From NCBI RefSeq assembly GCF_030551255.1, contig NZ_CP130630.1, positions 4,693,501-4,757,500 on the forward strand: a stretch of DNA of 64,000 bases. The letters run 5' to 3'. This stretch comes from Streptomyces sp. NL15-2K (GTDB lineage: Bacteria; Actinomycetota; Actinomycetes; Streptomycetales; Streptomycetaceae). Positions 21,691-31,500 of the stretch are shown one piece after another. A model generated the notes under the pieces. The model worked only from the letters and a program-made list of their open reading frames with translations. It was not told the origin of the DNA and ran no database searches. Position 1 is the stretch's first letter. The number at the start of each line of letters is the position of its first letter. The translations under genes and the position numbers were made by a program.

Positions 21691-21754
21691 CTCCACCGCC
21701 GGGTGGAGCGATTCTCGGGGTCCGCTCCACCCTCCGGCGCACTCAGGCTCCACC
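21691..21754. promoter_or_regulatory. Array of four CTCCACC half-sites in a divergent control region
   Basis: CTCCACC occurs at 21691-21697, inverted at 21702-21708, and again at 21725-21731 and 21748-21754. The second and third form a perfect 10-bp inverted repeat (21701-21710/21723-21732). The 437-bp gap 21386-21822 separates the ABC exporter (minus) from the MFS pump (plus) and holds no gene. The array is a plausible operator for one or both. Confidence 0.55.
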
Positions 21755-21822
21755 CTCCCGCGACGTGAGGGTCAAGTGGGAAGCTGTCCTGCGGCAGATA
21801 GATGCAAGGGGAAGGAATCCGC

Positions 21823-23481
21823 GTGGGCGACACGAGACCCGATATACGGGCGACCGCAGAGCCCACCACGACCGGCCGGCGGGGCGCCGTCGTAGCCGCC
21901 CTCATGCTCGCGATGGCACTGGCCGCCCTCGACTCCACCATCGTCTCCACGGCCGTCCCGCAGATCGTCGGCGATCTCGGCGGCTTCTCGATCTTCTCCT
22001 GGCTGTTCTCCGGCTACCTGCTCGCCGTCACCGTCACCCTCCCCCTCTACGGCAAGCTCTCCGACACCTTCGGCCGCAAACCGGTGCTGATCACGGGCGC
22101 GGCCCTCTTCCTGCTCGGCTCCCTGCTGTGCGCGCTGGCCTGGAACATGGGGGCGCTGATCGCCTTCCGTATCGTGCAGGGACTGGGCGGCGGGGCCTTG
22201 CAGGGCACGGTCCAGACCCTCGCCGCCGACCTCTACCCCCTGAAGGACCGACCGAAGATCCAGTCCAAGCTGTCCACGGTGTGGGCGGTGTCGGCGGTCG
22301 CGGGCCCCGGCGTGGGCGGGGTGCTGGCGGCGTACGCGGACTGGCGCTGGATCTTTCTGGTCAATCTGCCGATCGGGGCGGTGGCGTTGTGGCTGATCGT
22401 CCGGTATTTGCACGAACCGGAGCGGGACAGGGGACTTGGGGACCCTGATCGGGATACGGGCCTTGGGGACCGCGATCGGGATACGGGGCTCGAGGACCGT
22501 GATCGGGATACGGGGCTCGGGGACCGTGATCGGGATACGGGGCTCGGGGACCGTGATCGGGGTCGGGATACGGGACTTGGGGACCGCGATACGGCCTCCA
22601 CGCGCGCGCGTGTCGACTGGGCGGGCGCGCTGGCGGTGTTCGCGTGCGGAGGCGTCCTGCTTACGGCGCTGGTACAGGGCGGGGTGGCGTGGCCCTGGCT
22701 GTCGGCCCCCTCGATCGCCCTGTTCGGCACGGGACTTGCCCTGGCGGCGGTCGTGGTGCTGGTGGAACGCCGGGCGGCCGAGCCGATCATCCCCGGGTGG
22801 GTGTGGCGCCGCCGTACGATCGCCGCGGTCAACCTCGCCCTCGGCGCGCTGGGGTTGCTGATGGTGGCGCCGACGGTGTTCCTGCCGACGTACGCCCAGT
22901 CGGTGCTGGGGCTCGCGCCCGTGACGGCCGGATTCGTGCTGTCGGTCTGGACGCTGAGCTGGCCGGTGTCGGCCGCGCTCAGCCAGCACGTCTACCGGCG
23001 CATCGGCTTCCGCAACACGGCGATGCTGGGCATCGGCGCGGCGACGCTGATCCTGTTCGCGTTCCCCTTCCTGCCGTACCCCGGCGAGGCCTGGCAGCCG
23101 ACCCTGCTGATGCTGCTCCTCGGCGCGGCACTGGGCCTCTTCCAACTCCCGCTGCTCGTCGGGGTGCAGTCGACGGTGGGGTGGTCTGAGCGGGGTACGA
23201 CGACGGCGTCGGTGCTGTTCTGCCGCCAGACGGGCCAGACAGCGGGGGCGGCGATCTTCGGGGCCGTGGCGAACGGGGTACTGGCCGCACGGCTCGGCAG
23301 CGCGAGCGACCTGGACTCGGTGACGCGGGCCCTGGACGCGGGCACCGCGCCCGAGGCGACCCGCCGGGCGATCGCGGACGCGGTGCACGCCGTCTACCTG
23401 GGCGCGTCCTGCGCGGCGGCGGTGGCCTTCCTGGTGCTGCTCGTGCTGGCGCCGCGCAGGTTTCCGGTGCTCAAGGAGTGA
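21823..23481 (+). CDS. DHA2-family MFS drug exporter (14-span, EmrB-like)
   Basis: 552 residues from GTG 21823, with GGGGAAGGA 5 nt upstream; ATG 21802 is an alternative. The first helix ends in the DHA motif LAALDSTIVSTAVPQI. The loop motif GKLSDTFGRKPVL and motif C in helix 5 (WAVSAVAGPGVGGVLA) are both present, consistent with proton-driven drug efflux across the plasma membrane. Between the sixth and seventh helices, residues 205-257 are an insertion of five to six 9-residue repeats, LGDRDRDTG, encoded by a 27-bp minisatellite. It runs divergently from the ABC exporter. Substrate unknown. Confidence 0.92.
   Translation: MGDTRPDIRATAEPTTTGRRGAVVAALMLAMALAALDSTIVSTAVPQIVGDLGGFSIFSWLFSGYLLAVTVTLPLYGKLSDTFGRKPVLITGAALFLLGSLLCALAWNMGALIAFRIVQGLGGGALQGTVQTLAADLYPLKDRPKIQSKLSTVWAVSAVAGPGVGGVLAAYADWRWIFLVNLPIGAVALWLIVRYLHEPERDRGLGDPDRDTGLGDRDRDTGLEDRDRDTGLGDRDRDTGLGDRDRGRDTGLGDRDTASTRARVDWAGALAVFACGGVLLTALVQGGVAWPWLSAPSIALFGTGLALAAVVVLVERRAAEPIIPGWVWRRRTIAAVNLALGALGLLMVAPTVFLPTYAQSVLGLAPVTAGFVLSVWTLSWPVSAALSQHVYRRIGFRNTAMLGIGAATLILFAFPFLPYPGEAWQPTLLMLLLGAALGLFQLPLLVGVQSTVGWSERGTTTASVLFCRQTGQTAGAAIFGAVANGVLAARLGSASDLDSVTRALDAGTAPEATRRAIADAVHAVYLGASCAAAVAFLVLLVLAPRRFPVLKE
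22435..22593 (+). repeat. In-frame 27-bp minisatellite inside the MFS gene
   Basis: Tandem 27-bp units encode LGDPDRDTG, LGDRDRDTG, LEDRDRDTG and LGDRDRDTG, then LGDRDRGRDTG (expanded by 6 bp) and a partial LGDRDTAS. The unit length keeps the frame, so copy-number change would only lengthen a charged cytoplasmic loop. Confidence 0.9.
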
Positions 23482-23493
23482 CGCCCGGACAGG

Positions 23494-24675
23494 TCAGGGC
23501 AGTCGGACCGAGACCTCGGGGTTCGTGGGCGACGGGCCGTCGAGCGACGGCTGGGCGATCCCCTTCAGGTGCAGGTCGAAGAAGGCCGCGACGTACGCGC
23601 GCGTGAGGGCCTGCGAGCGCTCGAAGGGGAGCGGCGCGGTGTCGGGGATGCCGGCCAGCTCCGCGAGCAGCGGCACGTCGGTGAAGGAGCCGTGGTCGGC
23701 CCCGGCGACCGTCAGCCAGCGCTTCCAGCCGTCCAGGTGAGCCCATGCCTCGTCCCAGCTGTCGTCGAGGGTCCTGTCCTTCGCCCCGAACATCAGGAAG
23801 GGACGGCCGTCGAGGCCACGGTCCGGGACGGGAGCGAAGAAGGTGCCGTCCATGTTCACGCCGGCCCGCACGCGGGCGTCGGCGGCCATGGTCGCGGCGC
23901 TGGCGTTGCCGCCGATGGAGTGGCCGCCCATGCCGATCCGCCGCGCATCGATCATGCGGGCGTGGCGCCAGGCGGGGTGACGGCCGGTCAGCCGGTCCAG
24001 CACGAAGGAGAGGTCCCCGACCCGGCTCTTGGCGACGACCGCGGGCCCGCCCTCTGGGAGCGGGTCACAGATGGCGCAGGGCAGAGTCCGCCCGTCGGGC
24101 AGGGTCGTACCGGCGTTCTCATACGGATGATCGACCACAGCGACGACGTACCCACGGCTGGCCAGGTCCTCGGCGAGGCCGGTGAGGGTGGCGCGCGGGA
24201 AGGTGAAACCGGGAGAGAGCACGACGAGCGGGAATCTGCCGTGCGCCGGGCGCGCGCCGGTGTGCGCCCAGGTACGGACGCCGCTGATCACCTCGGGTGC
24301 GACGGTGGCATCCGGGGCCCTCAACCGCAGCAGGTGGCGGGCCTCTTCGATGGTCATGTACGGAGCGGTAGGTCCGCCCGCACCGGGCCGGGCGGGGTAG
24401 TACATGGACACCATCAACTGGCGCGCGCCGGCGGACGGTACCCAGGGGTCCGGACGGTCGGTGTCGACGAGGTGCAGTGTGCTGCGGCCGACGGGGTGAG
24501 GGCCGGTGGGGCGAGGCAGTTCGGCCCGCGCGTCGACGGTCGCCGAAGCGGCGGAGGGTGTCGGTGGTGCGGCGGACACGGCACCCGCACCGGCGATCGG
24601 CAGGGACAGCGACAGGGCGAGCGCGAGCGCGGCGGCCGCGGATAAGCGGCCGACGCGGCGGGATCTGTTCGTCAT
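23494..24675 (-). CDS. Secreted alpha/beta hydrolase (PAF-acetylhydrolase/lipase-like)
   Basis: 393 residues from ATG 24675. The signal peptide (RRVGR, then an alanine/leucine-rich core ending near AVSAAPP) indicates secretion. The fold is that of bacterial platelet-activating-factor acetylhydrolase-like esterases: PLVVLSPGFTFPRAT oxyanion region, the nucleophile elbow GMGGHSIGGNAS, an acid strand (FLMFGAKDRTL) and the catalytic His in GADHGSFTD. Two cysteines in LPCAICDPLP may form a disulfide. The substrate is probably a short-chain ester or lipid; not determinable here. It is convergent with the MFS gene, with only 12 bp between the stops. Confidence 0.88.
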   Translation of the reverse strand: MTNRSRRVGRLSAAAALALALSLSLPIAGAGAVSAAPPTPSAASATVDARAELPRPTGPHPVGRSTLHLVDTDRPDPWVPSAGARQLMVSMYYPARPGAGGPTAPYMTIEEARHLLRLRAPDATVAPEVISGVRTWAHTGARPAHGRFPLVVLSPGFTFPRATLTGLAEDLASRGYVVAVVDHPYENAGTTLPDGRTLPCAICDPLPEGGPAVVAKSRVGDLSFVLDRLTGRHPAWRHARMIDARRIGMGGHSIGGNASAATMAADARVRAGVNMDGTFFAPVPDRGLDGRPFLMFGAKDRTLDDSWDEAWAHLDGWKRWLTVAGADHGSFTDVPLLAELAGIPDTAPLPFERSQALTRAYVAAFFDLHLKGIAQPSLDGPSPTNPEVSVRLP

Positions 24676-24821
24676 GCCGAAGACGGTAAGCCGCCCGATC
24701 ACGGCCCGACATCGCCTCAGAGGCCCACGGCGGTGTCGTACCGTGAGACCACCGAGACCACCGAGTTCATACCTCGGACGGACATCCGTCGCTGTTGTCC
24801 CTGTCCTGGCGCCCATGGTGA

Positions 24822-25082
24822 GGATGGAGCTGCCACTTCGATGTGCTGGTGGACGGGGAGGGGCACCTCATCGGCCGCGTGAACCTGGTCGACGCCGAGG
24901 ACGGTTCCGCTGAGCTCGGGCATCGCGTCGGCGAGCGGGCGGCGGGCAAGGGTGTCGCTACGGCGGCGGTCGCGGAGGTGTGCCGGGTGGCCGGTACGGC
25001 GTACGGGCTGACGTCCCTCGTCGCGGTCACCACCCTCGACAGGCCCCTGTCCTGCACTTCGCCAGGGCGGCGGGCACGCTGA
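24822..25082 (+). pseudogene. Decayed GNAT acetyltransferase fragment
   Basis: The reading frame from about 24825 gives a recognisable GNAT core: FDVLVDGEGHLIGRVNLVD, then the AELGHRVGERAAGKGVATAA acetyl-CoA loop and LTSLVAVTTLD. The N-terminal third is missing (stop TGA just upstream). After TTLD the frame is lost: the expected continuation (PVLHFARAAGTL) is in the next frame. This indicates a 5' deletion plus a frameshift. It occupies the gap 24676-25258 together with the promoter region of the following operon. Confidence 0.75.
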
Positions 25083-25258
25083 TCTCTCTCCCCCCAGCTC
25101 ACCAAGAGTCTGCGTTTAATGCGGGTAACACCCGAGGTCAGCGTAGTAAGCGCATACCGACCGATCAGTTTGGTGAAAACCTCGCGCATCCCCGTTCCCA
25201 AGAAGTAGCGTGCGTGGCTCCCGCTCCCCCGGACCCGAGCCGCGCAAGGAGCACCGGG

Positions 25259-25732
25259 ATGTCCTACGACCCATATCCGCCGCACTCGTACCCACCGCAC
25301 CGGCACCCGCCGCACTCGTACTCTCCCCACGACGCGTCACCGCCGCATGCCCCCACCTCCCCGTGGCAGCCGCCCGCCGCGCCCGAACCGGCCGAGCGAC
25401 GCCCCCGCCGCCACCCCGCCCTCGGCCACCACAGCGACCTGCGGATTCTGCGCAGCGCCTACCGCTGGCAGCGGCGTACGGCCACGCTCACCGCGCTCGG
25501 CTACTTCACGCTCTTTCTGGTGCTGTCCGCGTTCGCGCCGTCGTTCATGACGGGCACGGTCGGCGACGGACTGCCCACCGGCCTGCTGCTCGCGCTGCTC
25601 CAACTGCCCGTCACCTGGCTGGCCATCGCCCTGTACGAGCACACCGCCCGACGTTACGTCGATCCGCTCGCGGACCGCATCCGCAAGCACGCCGAGCTGG
25701 ACGCGAAGCGGGAGGGGGCGGCGGCACGATGA
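25259..25732 (+). CDS. DUF485-family membrane protein
   Basis: 157 residues. A His/Pro/Tyr-rich N-terminus (PHSYPPHRHPPHSYSPHD) precedes two membrane spans at about 72-95 and 105-128, with the DUF485 pattern (LRSAYRWQRRTATLTALGYFTLFLVLS and YVDPLADRIRK). AAGGAG lies 7 nt before ATG 25259. DUF485 proteins accompany acetate-type solute:sodium symporters, and here the stop overlaps the ATG of such a symporter. It is probably an accessory subunit. The histidine-rich tail is unusual in length and could bind metal, which is speculation. Confidence 0.88.
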   Translation: MSYDPYPPHSYPPHRHPPHSYSPHDASPPHAPTSPWQPPAAPEPAERRPRRHPALGHHSDLRILRSAYRWQRRTATLTALGYFTLFLVLSAFAPSFMTGTVGDGLPTGLLLALLQLPVTWLAIALYEHTARRYVDPLADRIRKHAELDAKREGAAAR

Positions 25733-27339
25733 CGGGCTTCAGTGATTCCGCGCAGGCGATGTCCCTCGTCGGCTTCTCCACCGTCGCCACCATCACCCTG
25801 CTGCTGTGCGTGATGACCGGCCCGGACCGCGACGACCTCGACGAGTTCTACACCGGCTACAGCTCCCTGTCCCCCATGCGCAACGGCCTGGCGATCGCGG
25901 GTGATTACATCTCCGCCGCGACCGTGCTGGGCACCGGCGGGGTCATCGCCCTGTGGGGCTACGACGGGGTCGTCCTCGCCCTCAGTACGGCGCTGTCGCT
26001 GATGCTGCTGATGTTCCTGCTGGCCGAACCGCTGCGCAACGCCGGCCGATTCACGATGGGCGACGCGCTGGCGCGGCGGATGCCGGGGCGGGGTGTGCGT
26101 ATCGCGGCGTGCGTGGTGACCCTCGCCGCGCTGCTGCCGCTGATGCTGGTGCAGCTCGCGGGGACGGGGCAGTTGCTGGCGTTCGTCCTGGGCTTCTCCG
26201 ACGACTCGCTGAAGACGGGCTGCATCATCGGGCTGGGCGTGCTGATGATCAGTTACGCGGCGATCGGCGGGATGAAGGGCACCGCCCTCATCCAGATCCT
26301 GAAGATCGTGATGCTGCTCGGGTCGGGCGCCGTGGTCGCCGTACTGATCCTGAACAGGTTCGACTGGGACCCGGGCGCGCTGTTCGACAGGGCAGCGGAG
26401 CAGAGCGGGGTGGGATCCACGTTCCTGAGGTCCGGCCTGCAGTTCGAGAGCGGCCCGCATCCGGGCCTCGACATGATCAGCTCCCAGCTGGCCGTGGTCC
26501 TCGGCGGCGCCTGTCTGCCGCACGTCACCATGCGCATGTACACCGCCTCCAGCGCCCCTCAGGTGCGCCGTTCGATGTCCTGGGCGGTGTCGTTGGTGGT
26601 GCTGTTCGTGCTGGTCATCACGGTCGTCGGGTTCGGCGCGACGGCACTGATCGGGCGGGCGCTGATCGCGCAGGCGGATCCGCAGGGCAACACGGCGTAC
26701 CTGCTGGTGTCGCGGGCGGCCTTCGGCGCGGACGTGTCGACGGCGGAGACACTGCTGTTCACGACGGTCACCACGGCGATCTTCCTCACGCTGCTCGCCT
26801 CCGTGGCCGGCATGATCCTCGCCTGCGCGAACTCCCTCGCGCACGACGTGTTCGCGGCCCGCGTGCAGCAGATGTCGGAGCGCCGCGAGATGATGCTGGC
26901 CCGCGTCTCGGCCCTCGCGGTCGGCGTCCCGGCGATCGTGCTGGCCACGCTGGTCCAGCACCGCAGCCTGCAGCCCCTGGTGACCCTGTCCTTCTGCCTG
27001 GGCGCCTCGGCCATCGCCCCCGCGCTGGTCTACAGCCTCTTCTGGCGCCGCTACACCCGAACGGGCCTGCTCAGCACGCTGATCGGCGGCTCGCTGGTGG
27101 TGCTGCTGCTGATGCCGGGCACCAACCTGGTCTCCGGCTCCCCCGTCTCCGCCTTCCCGGAAGCCGACTTCAACTGGGTCCCGTTCACGACGACGGGCCT
27201 GGTGTCGATCCCGGCGGGCTTCCTCTTCGGGTGGCTGGGGACGGTGGCCTCCGGGAAGCGGAAGGCGGAGGAGCAGCGGCGGCAGTACGAGGCGGTGGAG
27301 GGGTGGATCCTGGCGGGGGCGGTGAGGAGGGAGAGCTGA
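25729..27339 (+). CDS. Sodium:solute symporter, cation/acetate (ActP-like) type
   Basis: 536 residues with about 13 hydrophobic segments of the SSS family. Characteristic pieces are DDLDEFYTGYSSLSPMRNGLAIAGDYISAATVLG (first helices with the sodium-site region), the GTGQLLAFVLG helix, and LAVVLGGACLPHVTMRMYT, where ActP proteins have a similar L-P-H-x-x-x-R-x-Y-T motif. It is coupled to the DUF485 gene through ATGA at 25729-25732, the usual yjcH-actP arrangement. Likely substrates are acetate or another short monocarboxylate. It ends convergently with the coiled-coil gene. Confidence 0.9.
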   Translation: MTGFSDSAQAMSLVGFSTVATITLLLCVMTGPDRDDLDEFYTGYSSLSPMRNGLAIAGDYISAATVLGTGGVIALWGYDGVVLALSTALSLMLLMFLLAEPLRNAGRFTMGDALARRMPGRGVRIAACVVTLAALLPLMLVQLAGTGQLLAFVLGFSDDSLKTGCIIGLGVLMISYAAIGGMKGTALIQILKIVMLLGSGAVVAVLILNRFDWDPGALFDRAAEQSGVGSTFLRSGLQFESGPHPGLDMISSQLAVVLGGACLPHVTMRMYTASSAPQVRRSMSWAVSLVVLFVLVITVVGFGATALIGRALIAQADPQGNTAYLLVSRAAFGADVSTAETLLFTTVTTAIFLTLLASVAGMILACANSLAHDVFAARVQQMSERREMMLARVSALAVGVPAIVLATLVQHRSLQPLVTLSFCLGASAIAPALVYSLFWRRYTRTGLLSTLIGGSLVVLLLMPGTNLVSGSPVSAFPEADFNWVPFTTTGLVSIPAGFLFGWLGTVASGKRKAEEQRRQYEAVEGWILAGAVRRES

Positions 27340-27406
27340 GGCCCCTTCGGCAACCGGGCCGCCGGGTTGGCGTCGGGGGCATCTCCCCAACATCGGCGCC
27401 TCCCCT

Positions 27407-27452
27407 CACTCCATCGGCCACTCCATCGACTCACTCCATCGGCTCACTCCAT
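27407..27452. repeat. Four short direct repeats CACTCCAT across a gene end
   Basis: CACTCCAT recurs at 27407, 27419, 27432 and 27445, with 12-13 bp spacing, in the convergent gap after the symporter. The last copy includes the stop codon of the coiled-coil gene (27444-27446). Since the period is not a multiple of three, the copies carry TGA in different frames. Confidence 0.7.
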
Positions 27453-28331
27453 AGGCGCCCGCCCCGTCAACGCCGCCAAGCTGTTCCGTACGTGATCCAT
27501 CTGCGCCTGCATGTCGTCCCACCTCTCCCCGTGCTCCCGCAGCACCCGCTCCGTCTCCCGGGCGATCCGCTCCGCCCGCGCCCGAGCCTCGGCCACGACC
27601 TCCACGGCCCGCTCCCGCGCATCCTCCTGCCGCTGCGGCGCCGACTCCTGCGCCTCGGCGAACGCCTGCTCCGCCTCCGCCAGCGCCGCCTCGGCCCGCG
27701 CCAGCCGCTCGGCGTTCCGGGTGTCCAGCGCGGCCGACCGTTCCTCCGCCTCGCGCTCGGACTCGGCCCACCGCTCGGCGTGCTCCTTGGCCTGCTCGGC
27801 GAGCATCCCGGTGGTGCGCTGCCGCATCTCGCGCAACGCGGCCATCGCCTCACCGCGGCACTCCTTCACCTCGCGCCGGGCGCCGATACGGATCTCGTCG
27901 GCCTCGGCGCGCGCCGCGAGCAGGCGCTGCCGGGCGCGTTCCAGGGCCTCGGCGCGTACGGCATCGGCGTGCGCCTGCGCGGCTTCGCGCAGGCCGTCCG
28001 CGTACTCTCGCGCCTCCTCGACCAGGCGCTGCGCCTCTTGCCGCGCGCTCTCCCGCACGGCCTCGGCCTCCTCCTGGACGAGCTGGTAGAGCCGCCGCGC
28101 GCCCTCCCCGAGCGCCTCGTACGTCTGCGGAGGCAGCGCCGCCACGGTCTCCCGCAGCTCTACGAGCTCCTCCTCCATCTCCCTGGCCAGCACGGTCAGC
28201 CGGGCGGCGCGTTCCCAGGCGGCGTCCCGGTTCCGGGAGAGGGCGTCGGTGTACGCGTCGACCTGCTCGGGGCGGTAGCCGCGCCCCCGTACAGCCTCGA
28301 AACCGCGTGGCGGCACCGATCCGCTGCTCAT
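27444..28331 (-). CDS. DivIVA-like coiled-coil protein (annotated elsewhere as 'cellulose-binding protein')
   Basis: 295 residues from ATG 28331, with GGAGAGGGG upstream. The N-terminal motif GFEAVRGRGYRPEQVDAYTDALSRNRD is DivIVA-like (G-Y-x-x-x-Q-V-D-x-Y). The remainder is one long coiled coil rich in A, E and R with heptad spacing (residues about 60-285). It belongs to the broad group that includes the Streptomyces polarity and cytoskeletal proteins Scy and FilP, but it is not FilP itself judging by its N-terminus. A role in hyphal tip or cell-envelope organisation is inference. It is monocistronic, with the hairpin 28472-28505 upstream terminating the next operon. Confidence 0.82.
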   Translation of the reverse strand: MSSGSVPPRGFEAVRGRGYRPEQVDAYTDALSRNRDAAWERAARLTVLAREMEEELVELRETVAALPPQTYEALGEGARRLYQLVQEEAEAVRESARQEAQRLVEEAREYADGLREAAQAHADAVRAEALERARQRLLAARAEADEIRIGARREVKECRGEAMAALREMRQRTTGMLAEQAKEHAERWAESEREAEERSAALDTRNAERLARAEAALAEAEQAFAEAQESAPQRQEDARERAVEVVAEARARAERIARETERVLREHGERWDDMQAQMDHVRNSLAALTGRAPME

Positions 28332-28471
28332 CCTGGAACCCCTCTCCGCCGAACGAACGCGACATAATGATTTCGCGCATATCTTGATGTATCGGACGGA
28401 AGTGTTCATAACGCGACACTCCGCGCGCAGGTCATGGTCTGCCCGCGCACCGTCTTCCCGCGCACGCGAGA

Positions 28472-28505
28472 GGGCCGGGCCCGGTCACACGACCGGGCCC
28501 GGCCC
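28472..28505 (-). terminator. Perfect 15-bp GC hairpin after the SUKH-4/deaminase operon
   Basis: Arms 28472-28486 and 28491-28505 pair perfectly around the 4-nt loop ACAC, 22 bp downstream of the stop of the minus-strand deaminase gene. Rho-independent-like, without a U-tract. Confidence 0.8.
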
Positions 28506-28526
28506 CACGTACGGGCGTTCAGCGCC

Positions 28527-31500
28527 TCACAACAACCCGTCCCACATCTGCTCCAGCAGCACCGACCACCAGCTCTCCGGCGAACCGAGCGCCGCCGGGT
28601 CGAGCGCGGCCAACTGGGCCTGGAAGTCGACGGTCCAACGGCCCGCCTGCTCCTGGTTCAGCCCGAACCTCAGCCGCCACATCCGGCCCAGCAGCGCCAG
28701 GCACCGCTGGAACTCGGGCAGCCCCGTGTTCACGAACTGCGGCGGCACGGGCCCACCGCCCGGCCCCGCCTCCACGGGCACGGCGACGATGTTCGCGGTC
28801 CCGTACTGCACGCAGATCGCCTTGCCGAAGTCGCTGCCCATGACGAGGTACGAACCCGCGTCCGAGGCCGGCTGCACCCCGCGCTCGGCCGCCAGCTCCG
28901 CCAGCGTCGGCACCGGCCGCCCCGGCTGGGACTGCGCCCAGAAGAACGGCCCCATGTCCGTCGGCAGCCCCGCCACCACCAGCGAGTGCGCCACGACCGG
29001 CGGCACACCCTGCCGGGACACGGCAGCCTGTTCGAACCGGAAGAGCCCCGGCCCGAACGCCCCCGCCAGCTCCTGCGCCACACCCTCCGGCGGAATCGGC
29101 GGCGCAGGCTGCACCTGGGGAAGCGGCGCGCGGATGGGCGCCGGCCGGGCAGGCCCGTCGGCCACCTGGTGCAGCTCGCCCTGGTGCGCGATCAGTTGCC
29201 GCATGCCCTGCTGCCGGCTCGCGTGATCCGTGCCGTACGGCGCGATGCTCGTGATCCGCGCCTGCGGCCACTGCTCCCGGATCATCCGCGCGCAGTACGC
29301 ACCCGGCAGCTCGCACGACTCCAACTCCGTGTGCAGCTCCAGGACCTGATCCGGCGGCACGTTCATGGCGCGCAGCTCGTGGAAGATCTGCCACTCCGGG
29401 TGCGGCGTACCCGGCGCCGAACGCCGGATCAGCTGCTGCTCGGAACCGTCCTGCGCGCGGTACCGCAGTACGGCCTGATAGCCGGGGCCGACGGTCGGCG
29501 GCGCCTGCTGGGCCGGGTAGCCGTACGACGGCTGCTGTCCGGGCACGGCCTGCCCGGGCGGCGGCATGGCACCCGGCGGCGGCATCGCGCCGGGGGGCAT
29601 CGGCTGGGGAGCGCCGGGAGGCATACCCGGGGCACCGGGAGCCGGCGGTGGGGGCATGCCAGGGCCGCCGGGGGCCGGGGGCGGCGGAGGCATGCCGGGT
29701 ACGCCGGGGGCGTGCGGCGGAGGAGGCGTGCCTGGGCCGCCCGCCGGGGGCGCGGACAGCACGGTCTCCGCGTGGTGCACGGCACCTCGCGCACCACCGG
29801 AGGAGCCCTGCGAACCGGGGGCACCGGGCGGCGTGCCGGGGGCACCGGGCGGCGTGCCGGGGACACCGGGAGCGCCCGGAGGCTGCGGCACGCCCGGGGC
29901 GCCAGGCATGCCCGGGGCGCCCGGGGGATGGGGTGCGCCGGGGGAGCCAGGGGCACCCTGTGCCCCCGGAGCACCGGGAGCACCGGGAGCACCCGGCGGC
30001 TTGGGCGCACCCGGGGCACCAGGCACGCCCGGGGCGCCCGGAGGCTGCGGCGCACCTCTACCCGGGCCCATCCGGCCCGGATCGGCAAGCATGGTGGCGG
30101 CCTGGTGCACACCGCCCGGAGGCGTACCACCGGGCGCACCCGGGGCGCCGGGAGGATTCGGGGCACCGGGCGGGTTCGGCGCACCGGGAGGATTCGGGGC
30201 TCCCGGAGTATTCGGCGTACCGGGCGAGTGCGGCGCACCAGGCGGGTTCGGCGGGCCCGGAGCGTGCGGTGCCCCCGGCCCCTGCTGGGCACCAGGTCCC
30301 TGCGGGGCACCAGGTCCCTGCGGAGCCCCAGGTCCCGATCCGGGACCCTCAGGCCCGTCGGGGCCGAGCGCCGATACGAGCTGCGTCGGCACGTACCCGC
30401 CCGCCGGTGCACCCGGCGCACCGGGCCCGGACGGCGCAGGCGTGCTGCCCGGCCGCGCTCCCGGCGTCCCCGGGGCGCCCGGCGGAGGCGGCGGGTTCGC
30501 ACCCGCGCCCCCACGACGCGGCGGAGGCGCCGCCTTGCTCGTCGCTGCATCGGCGATGTCCCCGGCATTCGGCGGAAGCGGCCGCCCCGGAGCACCGGCC
30601 CCGGCAGCCGGAGGCTGAGGAACCCCCGCACCACCGTCGGACCCCTGCGGATAGCCGTACGACGGCGCACCCGGCGGCGGCGGAGGCACAGCCCCCGGCG
30701 CACCACCCGGAGGCGGCGTACCCGGAACACCCCCACCCTGCGGATACCCGTACGACGACGGAGAGGGAGGCGGCGGCGTAACACCCCCAGCCGACCCACC
30801 CGGAGGCGGCGCACCCGCAGCGCCCGAACCCTGCGGATACCCGTACGACGACGGAGAGGGAGGCGGCGGCGTAGCACCCCCACCCGGCCCACCCGGAGGC
30901 GGCGTACCCGGACCACCCGGAGACGACGCACCCGACCCGTCCGGGTCGTCGAGTGCCGGCGCCTGTGCCGTCGGCGGAAGCCGGCTGCCGCCCGATATCA
31001 GGGCCGTCTTGGCGTCCGGCGTCGCCGTGGGCGGCGGAGGCCCGTCGTCGGCGCCGCTCAGCGGCGGCGCGAACACGGTCGCGGGCAGCGGCACGGAACG
31101 GTCCTCACCGGCGTCCGCGTTGGTGTCGGTCCCGGCCCAGGGCGTCGCCCCGGCCGGCACGCCCGGCGCACTCGGCGGCGCGGGCGCCGGCCCGCCACTC
31201 GACGCACCAGCACCAGCACCAGCACCAGCACCAGCACCAGCCTCCTGACCACCCCACGTCTCAGGCAACGACGGCGTACCACCGCCCGTCGAGGCAGCAG
31301 CCGCACCGGCACCCGACCCGGCACCCCCGGCCCCCCGCCGATCCGGAATCCCCAACTTGTCCGCCGCCTCCTGCAACCACTCCGGCGGAGTCAACAAGAA
31401 CGACGTCTGATTCAGGTCCACCCGAGCCGCAGGCGCCGGCGCCGGTTCGGCCGCGCCGTTCGGGCGGCCGTACTCCTCCTCGTACCGGCGAATCACCTCA

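Noticed and set aside
22435..22593. Repeat region as a CRISPR or assembly artefact
   Set aside because: The unit is 27 bp with no unique spacers, and it stays in frame within a complete MFS protein.
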